Origin: UBA6078 sp964468685
Lineage (GTDB): Bacteria; Desulfobacterota; Syntrophia; Syntrophales; UBA2210
NCBI GenBank assembly: GCA_964468685.1
Contig: CAYXUH010000005.1
Coordinates: 1 to 31,652, forward strand
Direction: 5' to 3'
Length of the DNA: 31,652 nucleotides
Shown: piece after piece, positions 16,290-24,614 of the stretch
How positions within the stretch are numbered: the first letter of the stretch is position 1
How the letters are laid out: the number at the start of each line of letters is the position of its first letter
Program-made: the position numbers and the translations under genes
Notes under the pieces: model-generated
What the model saw: the letters and a program-made list of their open reading frames with translations, nothing else
Databases searched by the model: none
Told to the model about the DNA's origin: nothing

Positions 16290-17756
16290 CTAATCCAACC
16301 AGTAGTTGGGTGCTTCCTTTGTTATTATTACGTCATGAACGTGACTTTCGCGTAGACCCGCGGATGTTATCTTTATAAACCGGGCCGTCTCCCTCAGTTC
16401 TTCAATCGTTCGGCATCCCACATAGCCCATCCCGGCCTTTATCCCCCCGACAAGCTGGAGTATGCTTGCGGAGAGAGTCCCGCGGAAGGGAACGCGTCCC
16501 ACAATTCCTTCGGGGACCAGTTTCATATCGCTTTCTATATCGTCCTCCAGATAGTAACGGTCTTTGCTTCCCGACTTCATTGCCTCGAGAGAGCCCATTC
16601 CCCGGTACACCTTGTAGCTTCTCCCCTGGAAAAGAACGGTCTCTCCGGGACTCTCCTCCGTGCCGGCAAAGAGTCCTCCGATCATGACCGAATGTGCCCC
16701 GGCACCGAGGGCCTTCACCACGTCGCCCGAAAACTTCACGCCTCCATCGGCTATCAGTGGTATGCCATGCTTTTTAGAGGCCTTGAAGCACTCTTGTATC
16801 GCCGTCATCTGGGGTACGCCGACACCCGCCACCACCCGTGTCGTACAGATAGATCCGGGTCCCACGCCCACCTTTACCGCGTCCACGCCTGCCTTTATGA
16901 GCGCTTCAGCCCCCTCGTACGTCGCCACGTTGCCCGCGATGAGTTCACAGTCGGGAAAGGTGGCCTTTGTGCTCTTGACCGCGTCAATGACCCCCTTGGA
17001 ATGTCCGTGTGAGGTGTCAATGACGATGACATCAACCCCCGATTTCAGGAGTGCATCCACCCTCTCTTCTCTGTCGAGGATTCCCACGGCTGCGCCGACC
17101 CTCAGCCTGCCGAGAGAATCCTTGCAGGCATAGGGGTATTTCCGTATCTTCTCAATATCTTTTATCGTGATGAGACCCTTCAGATTGTACTTATCATCGA
17201 CCACAAGGAGCTTTTCTATCCGGTGTGTATGTAATATCTTCTTTGAATCTTCCAGCGTGATATCGGAGGAAACGGTTACTAGGTTTTCCTTGGTCATTAC
17301 AGCAGAGACGGGCTGATCAAGATTTGTCTCAAACCGCAGGTCGCGGTTCGTGAGAATTCCCACAAGCTTTTGTTTCCGTACAACCGGAACGCCGGATATC
17401 TTATATTTGCTCATCAGGGTAAGGGCTTCTCCGACCCTTTGCTCCGGTTCTATCGTTATGGGATCGACGACCATTCCGCTTTCTGATTTTTTTACCTTGT
17501 CTACCTCGAGAGCCTGATTTTCTATACTCATATTCCTGTGGATGATCCCGATACCCCCCTCCTGGGCCATGCATATGGCCACGCTCGACTCCGTCACCGT
17601 GTCCATGGCCGCGCTGACAAGGGGGATACTCAAGGAAATATTCGCGGTGAGCGCCACAGATATATCAACATCTCTCGGCAGGATGCTGGACGCCGCCGGC
17701 AGGAGGAGAAGATCGTCAAAGGTAAGGCCCTCCTGTATTTGATCTTTCTCTAACAT
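16290..17756 (-). CDS. guaB: IMP dehydrogenase
   Basis: A 488-aa IMPDH, converting IMP to XMP with NAD+, the committed step to GMP. The N-terminus EGLTFDDLLLLPAASSILPRDVDIS is typical. A CBS-domain pair at about 95-205 (VVDPITIEPEQRVGEALTLMSKYKISGVPVVRKQKLVGILTNRDL and a second copy) is inserted in the TIM barrel. VGVGPGSICTTRVVAGVGVPQ carries the catalytic Cys at about 303; ADGGVKFSGDVVKALGAGAHSVMIGGLFAGTEESPGE and YRGMGSLEAM with the substrate-binding Gly/Met follow. The ATG is preceded by GGAGGT located inside the end of the DUF1285-like gene (7-bp overlap), so translation is probably coupled. dnaE follows 13 bp later. Confidence 0.98.
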   Translation of the reverse strand: MLEKDQIQEGLTFDDLLLLPAASSILPRDVDISVALTANISLSIPLVSAAMDTVTESSVAICMAQEGGIGIIHRNMSIENQALEVDKVKKSESGMVVDPITIEPEQRVGEALTLMSKYKISGVPVVRKQKLVGILTNRDLRFETNLDQPVSAVMTKENLVTVSSDITLEDSKKILHTHRIEKLLVVDDKYNLKGLITIKDIEKIRKYPYACKDSLGRLRVGAAVGILDREERVDALLKSGVDVIVIDTSHGHSKGVIDAVKSTKATFPDCELIAGNVATYEGAEALIKAGVDAVKVGVGPGSICTTRVVAGVGVPQMTAIQECFKASKKHGIPLIADGGVKFSGDVVKALGAGAHSVMIGGLFAGTEESPGETVLFQGRSYKVYRGMGSLEAMKSGSKDRYYLEDDIESDMKLVPEGIVGRVPFRGTLSASILQLVGGIKAGMGYVGCRTIEELRETARFIKITSAGLRESHVHDVIITKEAPNYWLD

Positions 17757-18244
17757 TGCGTACCTCCGGATATATAGTTGTCTATGTAGTAATTCTTTCC
17801 GTTAAGGGGTATAAAATAGGTGTCCTTCTCCCCGTCATGTTCTATACATTCGGCGATTTGATAATAGGCCGCCCGCAGGAATCTCGCCTCGAACGCCCCG
17901 TTCCTGATGCCGCAGTAGAGCACGTTTTCCGTGTTCATGCGTAGCGTCGAAGGGTCAAGCTCTTCAGAGGTGGAATCGCTGAGAAATACCTCTATGGATT
18001 CACCCTCATCATCCTTCCGATCATGTTTGGCAACCGCCTCTACGACGATAGGGGTATCTTCAACCTCAATGAAGCTCTTGTCCCCCTCTAATTCTACCAG
18101 GTATCTCCCCTCTTCATCCTTTTTGAGATTTTGAAAGAAGACCTCGAGGATATCTTTCCTGAACATCAGGGCCCCCTGGTAATACCAGAGACCATCCTTG
18201 TCTACCCTGATGGGGAGGGAGGGTATTTCATTTTCCTTGTTCAT
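17750..18244 (-). CDS. DUF1285-like protein
   Basis: A 164-aa soluble protein. The segment IRVDKDGLWYYQGALMFRKDILEVFFQNLKKDEEGRYLVELEGDKSFIEVEDTPIVVEAVAKHD resembles DUF1285 proteins (I..DG.W.Y.G..I.R..I...F...L...DG.Y.L.TP.....I.VED.PFVV), and the C-terminal half supplies beta-rich sequence (NVLYCGIRNGAFEARFLRAAYYQIAECIE). The biochemical function of the family is unknown. It overlaps dtd by 4 bp (ATGA) upstream and guaB by 7 bp downstream, and its 3' end contains the guaB ribosome site, so it is almost certainly translated. No signal peptide or membrane segment is seen. Confidence 0.7.
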   Translation of the reverse strand: MNKENEIPSLPIRVDKDGLWYYQGALMFRKDILEVFFQNLKKDEEGRYLVELEGDKSFIEVEDTPIVVEAVAKHDRKDDEGESIEVFLSDSTSEELDPSTLRMNTENVLYCGIRNGAFEARFLRAAYYQIAECIEHDGEKDTYFIPLNGKNYYIDNYISGGTQC

Positions 18245-18705
18245 ACATCACCATTGCCTGTCTTTTTTGCGCTCTCAAGGATCATCGTTACCGGGCCGTT
18301 GTTCACGAGAGTGACCTTCATCATGGCACGAAACTGCCCGGTGGCCACTTTTTTGATATGTCGCTGCGCCCTTTCTACAAAATATTCGTAGAGCTCGTCG
18401 GCTTGTTCGAATCCGGCGGCGGCGATAAATGAAGGGCGCCGCCCCTTCCGGCAGTCGGCAAGGAGCGTAAACTGCGATACCACTAGCATCTCTCCCGATA
18501 TATCAAGAAGGGAGAGGTTCATTTTTTCGTTTGCGTCTTCAAATATCCGGAGATTGACTATTTTATCCGAGAGGTAATCGGCGTCTTTCTCAGTATCCCC
18601 CTGACCAACACCGAGAAACACCACAACACCCTGCCCAATCTCGCCTATTGTCTGGTTGTCAACGGAAACCCCGGCAGAGCTGACCCTCTGAATAACGGCT
18701 CTCAC
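18241..18705 (-). CDS. dtd: D-aminoacyl-tRNA deacylase
   Basis: A 154-aa protein that hydrolyses D-aminoacyl-tRNA (and Gly-tRNA-Ala), a chiral proofreading step of translation. The start MRAVIQRVSSAGVSVDNQTIGEIGQGVVVFLGVGQGD is classic. The active-site pair is present: SQFTLLADCRKGRRPSF and the Gly-cisPro loop in LVNNGPVTMIL. Small deviations are NNGPVT where most members have NDGPVT, and TGQFRAMM with Arg where Gly or Ala is common; neither removes the Gly-Pro motif. The dimeric, RNA-based mechanism makes side-chain loss tolerable. It is the first gene of the tight minus-strand cluster, overlapping the DUF1285-like gene by 4 bp, 33 bp after the UDP-sugar dehydrogenase. Confidence 0.95.
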   Translation of the reverse strand: MRAVIQRVSSAGVSVDNQTIGEIGQGVVVFLGVGQGDTEKDADYLSDKIVNLRIFEDANEKMNLSLLDISGEMLVVSQFTLLADCRKGRRPSFIAAAGFEQADELYEYFVERAQRHIKKVATGQFRAMMKVTLVNNGPVTMILESAKKTGNGDV

Positions 18706-18738
18706 AGCCCCTCCAATTATCAGTACTTTCAGATAGTC

Positions 18739-20061
18739 CTAAGCCATCACTATCTTGTCGCCCGCGCCGGTGATACCCTTCGTCGCGTTCCGCGTATCGA
18801 TCACGAGGCGTGAATGCCTGACAATATCGCCAAAATCGTAGGCTGAATGATCGGTAACGATGATAACGGCATCCGTCTCCGCAAGCAACTCCGGCGTGAG
18901 GAGGGTTGAGTTCATCTGAAAGTCATACTTTCTCGTCGGTCTGAGGTGTGCGATCCAAGGATCATTATAGTACACGTCGGCACCCTTTTCCAGAAGCATT
19001 TTCATGATGGCGTACCCGGGCGATTCCCTGTCATCGTCAACATCCTTCTTGTATGCGACACCCAGCACCAGTATGCGGCTCCCCTTCATGCTCTTTTTGT
19101 CTCTGTTCAGGGCCTCCATCGTCTTTTCTATGACGTAATGGGGCATGGAGACGTTGATTTCCCCCGCAAGGTGGATAAAGCGGGTGGAAAAATCGTATTC
19201 CCTTGCCTTCCACGAGAGATAAAAGGGATCTATCGGTATGCAGTGCCCTCCGAGACCGGGTCCCGGATAGAAGGGTGAGTAGCCAAAGGGCTTGGTGGCT
19301 GCTGCGTCGATAACCTCGAAGATGTCGATGTCCATCTTGTGGGAAAGGACCTTGAGTTCGTTTACCAGCGCTATATTGACCGACCGGAAGGTGTTCTCCA
19401 GTATCTTGACCAGTTCGGCTGCCCTGGTTGAGGACACCGGGACAGCGCGAGTGATACAGTTGTACAGGGCCTGCGCTATATCCAGACAGGCGGGGGTCGT
19501 TCCGCCCACGATCTTCGGGGTGTTGGAAGCGCTGAATGTCTTGTTTCCGGGATCTTCCCTCTCCGGTGAATAGGCGAGAAAGAAATCGCTCCCTGCCTCC
19601 ATCCCGCCAGCTCTCAGGCGCGGGAGGATCATCTCCTCGGTCGTTCCGGGGTATGTCGTGCTCTCAAGCACGACGAGCTGCCCCGCCCGAAGGTGCCTCG
19701 CGATGGTTTCCGTGGTCTCCACAAGATACGTTAAGTCGGGTTCCATCTTCTCGGTCAGAGGGGTTGGTACGCAGATAAGGATGCAGTCCACCGCCTTCAG
19801 ACGCTCAAAATCGCTGGTCACGTCAAACCGTCCCGTCTCGATCATCTCCGTTACGGGCACTATGGAGACATGTTTTATATAAGATTCTCCCTTAAGAAGT
19901 TTATCTATCTTCTCGGAATCCGAATCAAAACCAATAACATTAAAACCACTCTGGCCGAAATGGATCGCAAGGGGCAGACCGACGTATCCCAGTCCTATAA
20001 TCCCCACTTTTGCGGTCCGGTCTTCTATCATGCCGATCAGTTTTGCTTTTCCGTCCACCAT
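18739..20061 (-). CDS. UDP-N-acetyl-hexosamine 6-dehydrogenase (WbpA/WecC type)
   Basis: A 440-aa nucleotide-sugar dehydrogenase. Domain order: NAD-binding Rossmann fold with VGIIGLGYVGLPLAIHFGQSGFNVIGFD (about residues 18-46), VDCILICVPTPL, ESTTYPGTTEEM, SPEREDPGN, then the central helix AELVKILENTFRSVNIALVNEL and the catalytic loop GPGLGGHCIPIDPFYLSWKA with the thiol Cys at about 274. A C-terminal UDP-binding domain has LVLGVAYKKDVDDDRESPGYAIMKML. GGHCIPIDPFYL is characteristic of the group oxidising UDP-GlcNAc or UDP-ManNAc rather than UDP-glucose. It makes UDP-N-acetyl-uronic acids for surface polysaccharide. No other glycan genes are adjacent, so it may be an isolated locus. Start ATG at 20061 is followed at residue 11 by another Met. 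Confidence 0.92.
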   Translation of the reverse strand: MVDGKAKLIGMIEDRTAKVGIIGLGYVGLPLAIHFGQSGFNVIGFDSDSEKIDKLLKGESYIKHVSIVPVTEMIETGRFDVTSDFERLKAVDCILICVPTPLTEKMEPDLTYLVETTETIARHLRAGQLVVLESTTYPGTTEEMILPRLRAGGMEAGSDFFLAYSPEREDPGNKTFSASNTPKIVGGTTPACLDIAQALYNCITRAVPVSSTRAAELVKILENTFRSVNIALVNELKVLSHKMDIDIFEVIDAAATKPFGYSPFYPGPGLGGHCIPIDPFYLSWKAREYDFSTRFIHLAGEINVSMPHYVIEKTMEALNRDKKSMKGSRILVLGVAYKKDVDDDRESPGYAIMKMLLEKGADVYYNDPWIAHLRPTRKYDFQMNSTLLTPELLAETDAVIIVTDHSAYDFGDIVRHSRLVIDTRNATKGITGAGDKIVMA

Positions 20062-20090
20062 CGCCCCATTCTGTATGTCCGGTTAAGATA

Positions 20091-20207
20091 TTTTTAAAAG
20101 CTGACAGGATTAACAAGATATTCAGGATAAAAGCATCTTATCGAGCTGCGATTATCTGTAATAAAATCTTGTATATCCTGTTAATCTGGTCAAAATCTCT
20201 TTAAAAA
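20091..20207. repeat. Long imperfect palindrome, GACAGGATTAAC repeat family, copy A
   Basis: Two diverged inverted arms lie in the 157-bp gap between the UDP-sugar dehydrogenase and the hydroxyisobutyrate dehydrogenase-type gene. The left arm at 20091-20128 has TTTTTAAA, then TGACAGGATTAACAAGATAT and CAGGAT. The right arm at 20166-20207, read on the minus strand, has TTTTTAAA, then GACCAGATTAACAGGATAT and CAAGAT. A 37-bp centre separates them. The AT-rich outer ends (TTTTTAAA) pair as well. The arms could fold as a cruciform or act as a bidirectional terminator. Copies B (24492-24568) and C (29546-29686) share the core. Confidence 0.7.
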
Positions 20208-20218
20208 AATCTCTAATA

Positions 20219-21091
20219 CTACATTCCATTCAGTTTTCTGAGAGCGAGCATAAGCGACTGCGTTCCCAGCCTGCCGTGCCCCTGTCCCTTCACGGCAATG
20301 TATAACTGTCTGACTAGAGACAGCCCCGGCAACGAGAGATCGCGTGCCGCCGCCTCTTCCAGGGCTATCCCCATATCCTTGATGAAGTGTTCCACGAAAA
20401 AGCCGGGGGCGTAGTCCTCGCGGGCGATTTTCGGTCCCAGATTGTTTATCATCCAGGAACTGGCGGCCCCCTTGCCTACGATGTCTATGACCGACTGTTC
20501 ATCGAGTCCCAGCCTCGATGCATAGAGGAGGGATTCACAGACCCCGATCACCGTACCGGCAACGAGGATCTGGTTACACATCTTCGTATGGTGACCGGCG
20601 CCGGATCCACCCATATAGCTGATTTTTTCCCCCATGAGCCGCAGGAGGGGCAATACCCGATCAAATGCATCTCTGTCTCCGCCTACCATGATAGCAAGGG
20701 AGGCCTCTCTGGCCCCGATATCGCCACCGGAGACAGGTGCGTCGAGACTGGTGATTCCCTTCTTCGAGGCCGCCTCGGCTATCTTCAGAGCCACCTGAGG
20801 GCTGCTCGTCGTCATGTCGACGACTGTATGGCAGCTGCCTCCGGAAGGGACGATCCCCTCTTCACCGAGGTATACCTCCTCCACGTCCCGGGGATGACCG
20901 ACTATCGTGAACACAATCTCTGTGTTGCGGGCGACTTCGGCCGGCGAGACGCACCAGTGCCCGCCTCTTTCTATAAGTCCTTTCGCCTTCTCTTGTGTTC
21001 TGTTGAACAGGTAAAGATCATGTCCCCCGTCCTGGATATGCCCCGCCATCGAAAAGCCCATGACTCCTGTGCCTATCCATCCGATTTTCAT
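20219..21091 (-). CDS. 3-hydroxyisobutyrate dehydrogenase-family NAD(P) oxidoreductase
   Basis: A 290-aa beta-hydroxyacid dehydrogenase. The N-terminal dinucleotide loop IGWIGTGVMGFSMAGHIQDGGHDLYLFNRT is at residues 3-32. The substrate motif DAPVSGGDIGAREASLAIMVGG follows, and GAGHHTKMCNQILVAGTVIGVCESLLYA carries the catalytic Lys at about 170. The C-terminal all-helical domain has the usual KDMGIALEEA and LSLVRQLY elements. Members include HIBADH, tartronate semialdehyde reductase and succinic or glyoxylate semialdehyde reductases; the substrate cannot be settled here. It is a single minus-strand gene, divergent from the radical SAM gene with an 80-bp gap and followed by repeat copy A. Confidence 0.93.
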   Translation of the reverse strand: MKIGWIGTGVMGFSMAGHIQDGGHDLYLFNRTQEKAKGLIERGGHWCVSPAEVARNTEIVFTIVGHPRDVEEVYLGEEGIVPSGGSCHTVVDMTTSSPQVALKIAEAASKKGITSLDAPVSGGDIGAREASLAIMVGGDRDAFDRVLPLLRLMGEKISYMGGSGAGHHTKMCNQILVAGTVIGVCESLLYASRLGLDEQSVIDIVGKGAASSWMINNLGPKIAREDYAPGFFVEHFIKDMGIALEEAAARDLSLPGLSLVRQLYIAVKGQGHGRLGTQSLMLALRKLNGM

Positions 21092-21171
21092 ACCCTTATG
21101 CCCCTCTTAAGCGGGAGAAAAACTGTCCCGTAAATTTTCTCCTGATGTATCAGATGAGAGGGGAAACATCA

Positions 21172-22599
21172 ATGTATTTTAAGGATCCCCTTGATTTTGA
21201 AAAGAGCTTCAGATACTTACAAACTATGAAAAAAAGGATTCTCCTCGTCAATCCCTGGATACATGATTTTGCGGCCTATGACCTTTGGGCCGCCCCGCTT
21301 GGTCTCCTCTCTCTCGCTTCAACCCTGAGGAAAAACAATTATGAGGTAACCCTGATCGACTGCCTGAACCCCCTTCATACCGCTCTGGGCAATGAGAATG
21401 GAACCAGGGCACCGAAGAGGGGCCCCTCCGGGAGGGGAAACTTCTTCAAAGAGGAGATTGCAAAGCCGGAGCTATTGAAAGATGTTCCACGGAAATACAG
21501 CCGGTACGGCATTACCCCAGCCCTGTTCAAGAGTGACCTCCTCGGCATGCCACGACCGGACGCGGTGTTTGTAACATCAATGATGACCTATTGGTACCCG
21601 GGTGTCTTTGAAACCATAGAGATCCTCCGGCGCGTCCTCCCCAACGTGCCCGTCGTCCTGGGAGGCAACTATGCCACTCTCTGTGAGGGGCACGCCATGC
21701 GGTATTCCGGTGCCGATATCGTGGTCGCGGGAGAAGGAGAGAAGAACATTCCAAGGGTCTTGGCGGATCTTTTCAACGATACGCCCTCTTTCATACCGGA
21801 TACGGAGGATCTTGATTCATACCCCTACCCCGCCTTTGATCTTTTCCCACGCAGGGATCAGGTCTCCATCATGACATCAAGGGGATGCCCCTTCCGGTGT
21901 TCCTACTGTGCCTCACATCTCCTCAGTGGCAGGTTCAGAAGCAGAAGACCCCTGGCGGTTGTTGACGAGATAGAATTCTGGAATCGGAGATTCGGGGTCA
22001 GGAATTTTTCCTTTTATGATGACGCCCTCCTCGTCGAGCCTGAGGAACGCGCGATACCCATGATGGAGGAGATTGTGAGGAGGGGACTGAACTGCAGCTT
22101 TCATTGCCCCAACGGTCTCCATCTGAGAGATATGAATGTGTCCCTGGCCGCCCTGATGTTCAGAGCGGGGTTCAGAACGATCCGGTTCGGGTTCGAGACC
22201 GCAAGCCTCCGCCGGCAGACCGACACGGGGGGAAAGGTAACCAATCAGGAGACGCGGGATGCGGTTGCCTGTCTCCTGGAGGCCGGCTACCGGGGGGATG
22301 ATATAGGGATATACATCCTGTGCGGACTTCCGGGGCAGAGCGCCTCCGAGGTTCGTGGCAGCATCGATTTTGCCCGGTCATGCGGGGGGAAGCCTGTTAT
22401 TGCGGAATTCTCACCCATACCGGGGACGCCTATATGGAAAGAAGCGGTAGAGGCCTCCCCTTACAATATTGAAGAAGAACCGCTCTACCACAACAATACC
22501 CTTCTTCCCTGCCGTGGCGAGGAGTTTACCTACGGGATGTACCAGGAATTAAAAGACCTGGCGAGGCGCCCTCTCATGCAGCTCCCGCGCGACGAATAG
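21172..22599 (+). CDS. B12-binding-domain radical SAM protein
   Basis: A 475-aa protein from the ATG at 21172, chosen because AGAGGGGAAA precedes it by a good spacing; earlier in-frame ATGs at 21145 and 21154 are possible. An N-terminal cobalamin-binding-like domain begins KRILLVNPWIHDFAAYDLWAAPLGLLSLASTLRKNNYEVTLIDC and ends with VVLGGNYATLCEGHAMRYSGADIVVAGEGEKNIPRVL. The radical SAM core has SRGCPFRCSYCAS with the CxxxCxxC cluster ligands at about 239, 243 and 246, then FRTIRFGFETASLRRQTDTGG and IYILCGLPGQSASEVRGSIDFARS. The C-terminal region carries FSPIPGTPIWKEA. Class B members methylate or rearrange diverse substrates; this one is not assignable. It stands alone between a divergent dehydrogenase and the protease operon. 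Confidence 0.88.
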   Translation: MYFKDPLDFEKSFRYLQTMKKRILLVNPWIHDFAAYDLWAAPLGLLSLASTLRKNNYEVTLIDCLNPLHTALGNENGTRAPKRGPSGRGNFFKEEIAKPELLKDVPRKYSRYGITPALFKSDLLGMPRPDAVFVTSMMTYWYPGVFETIEILRRVLPNVPVVLGGNYATLCEGHAMRYSGADIVVAGEGEKNIPRVLADLFNDTPSFIPDTEDLDSYPYPAFDLFPRRDQVSIMTSRGCPFRCSYCASHLLSGRFRSRRPLAVVDEIEFWNRRFGVRNFSFYDDALLVEPEERAIPMMEEIVRRGLNCSFHCPNGLHLRDMNVSLAALMFRAGFRTIRFGFETASLRRQTDTGGKVTNQETRDAVACLLEAGYRGDDIGIYILCGLPGQSASEVRGSIDFARSCGGKPVIAEFSPIPGTPIWKEAVEASPYNIEEEPLYHNNTLLPCRGEEFTYGMYQELKDLARRPLMQLPRDE

Positions 22600-22621
22600 A
22601 TTGTGACACCCACGGATTGAC

Positions 22622-22651
22622 TTGAAGAATCGCCGCAAAGGATGGTATAGT
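22622..22651 (+). promoter_or_regulatory. Putative extended -10 promoter for the M16 protease operon
   Basis: TTGAAG at 22622-22627 is followed after 18 bp by TATAGT at 22646-22651, with TGG directly before the -10 box giving an extended -10 element (TGnTATAGT). It lies in the 131-bp gap between the radical SAM gene and the small membrane protein gene. A transcript starting near 22658 would have a leader of about 70 bases. The -35 box matches four of six positions. Confidence 0.45.
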
Positions 22652-22730
22652 CTTCAGATATTTATAATAGCGCACAACAATACATGTCGGCAACGGTCGG
22701 ACAGGAACAGAAACGCGGAGATATTGAGGT

Positions 22731-22955
22731 ATGAACATACTTTTCTGGTGGGCATCTAAAATTTTTATAGGGATTGTCTCTCTTTTTTTCCTGGCGCGGG
22801 GGATTGATGTCCTCATCTCTTCGTATACCCTGAACAACCCCCTTGAGTTCCTCATGTATTTCTTTTCGTCGAGTATGCTCATCCTCGTGAGTGCGGTGGG
22901 TGTAATCTACTGCGCCTTCAGGATTTTCAGGAGAATAAAGGGGGAGACGGTCTGA
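22731..22955 (+). CDS. Small two-helix membrane protein
   Basis: A 74-aa protein with two hydrophobic helices: about residues 4-31 (LFWWASKIFIGIVSLFFLARGIDVLISS) and about 38-66 (LEFLMYFFSSSMLILVSAVGVIYCAFRIF), ending with the basic tail RRIKGETV. No family was recognised. That it is a real gene is supported by its position: its TGA overlaps the ATG of the M16 protease gene by one base (TGATG), typical of coupled translation, and a promoter-like element lies upstream. A GAGGT sits immediately before the ATG, too close for an ideal ribosome site; GGAG is further up. A link to envelope proteolysis is inferred only from the gene order. Confidence 0.6.
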   Translation: MNILFWWASKIFIGIVSLFFLARGIDVLISSYTLNNPLEFLMYFFSSSMLILVSAVGVIYCAFRIFRRIKGETV

Positions 22956-24493
22956 TGGCTTCCGCACGGATCTTGTCGAATACCCTCCTGAAAGGTCTTG
23001 TCGCCGCGACCGTCTGTCTCCTGTTCCTGTGCGGCATCGCGGGGCCCTGCGAGGCGTACAACCTGACAGAAAAAGTGAAGGAGTTCACACTCGAAAACGG
23101 GCTTAAGGTTTTGATTGTTGAGAGGCATACTGGTCCGACGGTCTCTCTGTACATAAGCCACCCCACGGGGGCCATAGATGATGAAGACGGCCATACGGGG
23201 ACCGCGCACTTCCTTGAACACCTGCGCTTCAAAGGAACAGAAACCATCGGAACACTTAATTTTAATGAAGAAAAACAGATCCTCAAGAAAATTCATGAAA
23301 CGGGCAACGCTCTTGATCGTGAAGAGATGAAGGGAGGCAGTGCCGACCGGCAGAGGGTACAGGCATTTCGCAGGCGTCTCAATACCCTCCAGAGGGAGGC
23401 CGGGAAGTGGAACATCCCGGGAGAGATAGACCGTCTCTATACGGAAAATGGCGGGGGAGATCTCAACGCCTTTACGGGTCAGGATATTACTACCTACCAC
23501 GTGAGCCTGCCGTCAAACAGGATAGAACTGTGGGCTAGAATAGAGGCGGACAGGCTGGCCAATCCCGTCTTCCGCGAATTCTATTCAGAGCGTAACGTGA
23601 TCCAGGAGGAACGCAGACAGCGGGTGGCCTCCGATCCCAGAGGAAAGCTCATGGAGCAGTTTTTATCCACCGCCTTTATGGCACATCCCTATCGACGACC
23701 GGTACTCGGATGGGCCGCTGATATGCGTTTCCTGGATATCGACTACATACAGCGGTTCTTCAGGACCCACTATACACCAAATAACACCATCATAACCATC
23801 GTGGGTGATGTATCACCGGAAGGGGTCATGAAGACCATACGACGCTATTTCGGCCCCCTCCCCCCTCAGAAGTTACCGGTAAGGCGTGTCACGGAAGAGC
23901 CCGCTCAGACCGGAGAGAAGCGGATAGAACTGGTCTTCGACGCCTCACCCCGGCTCATGATAGGATATCACAAGCCCACCCTCCCCTCCTTTGACGACTC
24001 CGTCTTCGATGTCATCGATACGATCCTTTCCGGAGGGAGGACATCGAGGTTTTTTAAGGTACTGGTGAAAGAAAAAGGGATTGCCGCCGATGTGACAACG
24101 GCAAACGGGTATCCGGGAGCCCGATACCCGAATCTCTTCGTCATATTCGCGGAACCCATCTCCCCGCACACCTCTGAGGAGTTAGAAGAGGCCATCTATG
24201 GGGAATTGGACAGATTGAAGCGGGAGCCGGTGGAAGTGAAGGAACTCGAAAAGGCAAAGAATCAGTTGAAGGCCGATCTCTTGAGAAACCTGTCCACAAA
24301 CTCCGGTCTTGCCGGGATGCTCTCCTACTATGAAACCGTGGCCGGGGACTGGCGGTATATCACGACATTTCTCGATTTCCTCGAAAAGGTCACCCCGGAA
24401 GATGTCATGGCGACCGCGAAGAAATACCTGACCCGCCGGAACAGGACAGTCGCCAAACTGGTGAGTTCCGATAATGCCGAAGAGAAATTTTGA
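22955..24493 (+). CDS. M16 zinc protease, catalytic subunit, exported
   Basis: A 512-aa insulinase-family peptidase. Residues 1-34 form a signal peptide (LLKGLVAATVCLLFLCGIAGPCEA, A-x-A-like end), so it acts in the periplasm. The inverted zinc motif HFLEH is at residues 85-89 (GTAHFLEHLRFKGT), with the third ligand Glu in the later segment ERNVIQEERR. Between them lies a charged helical insertion (~100-155) before LNAFTGQDITTYHVSLP. The second, non-catalytic M16 half follows (RFFRTHYTPNNTIITIVGDVSPEGVM and YHKPTLPSFDDSVFDVIDTILSGGRTSRFFKVLVKEKGIA). It is directly followed, after repeat copy B, by a second M16 gene lacking the zinc motif, matching the alpha/beta heterodimer architecture of M16B proteases. 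Confidence 0.93.
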   Translation: MASARILSNTLLKGLVAATVCLLFLCGIAGPCEAYNLTEKVKEFTLENGLKVLIVERHTGPTVSLYISHPTGAIDDEDGHTGTAHFLEHLRFKGTETIGTLNFNEEKQILKKIHETGNALDREEMKGGSADRQRVQAFRRRLNTLQREAGKWNIPGEIDRLYTENGGGDLNAFTGQDITTYHVSLPSNRIELWARIEADRLANPVFREFYSERNVIQEERRQRVASDPRGKLMEQFLSTAFMAHPYRRPVLGWAADMRFLDIDYIQRFFRTHYTPNNTIITIVGDVSPEGVMKTIRRYFGPLPPQKLPVRRVTEEPAQTGEKRIELVFDASPRLMIGYHKPTLPSFDDSVFDVIDTILSGGRTSRFFKVLVKEKGIAADVTTANGYPGARYPNLFVIFAEPISPHTSEELEEAIYGELDRLKREPVEVKELEKAKNQLKADLLRNLSTNSGLAGMLSYYETVAGDWRYITTFLDFLEKVTPEDVMATAKKYLTRRNRTVAKLVSSDNAEEKF

Positions 24494-24568
24494 CAGGATA
24501 ACAGGGTAAACATAAAATATATTGGTCGTATATTTTTCTAAGATTCACTTAATCCTGTTAATTCTGTC
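24492..24568. repeat. Inverted repeat, GACAGGATTAAC family, copy B
   Basis: Left arm 24492-24513 begins GACAGGATAACAGGGTAAAC. The right arm at 24544-24568, read on the minus strand, begins GACAGAATTAACAGGATTAA. The pair spans the stop codon of the first M16 gene and occupies the 121-bp gap before the second one. Arms are shorter and more diverged than in copy A. The upstream open frame of the second M16 gene runs through this element by chance from a TTG at 24522. The element could fold in the mRNA between the two protease genes. Confidence 0.6.
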
Positions 24569-24614
24569 CGACTCTTTCAGTTTTTTTCCAATTGCTCGGA
24601 TTGATGAGGAAAAA

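Noticed and set aside
21112..21130. Hairpin CGGGA/TCCCG between the divergent dehydrogenase and radical SAM genes
   Set aside because: A 5-bp stem with a 9-base loop in a 5' region is easily found by chance and has no matching regulatory context.
24522..24614. N-terminal extension of the second M16 gene from TTG 24522
   Set aside because: The extension runs through repeat copy B, has no ribosome site and would bury a clear lipoprotein signal that starts at ATG 24615 after GAGGA.
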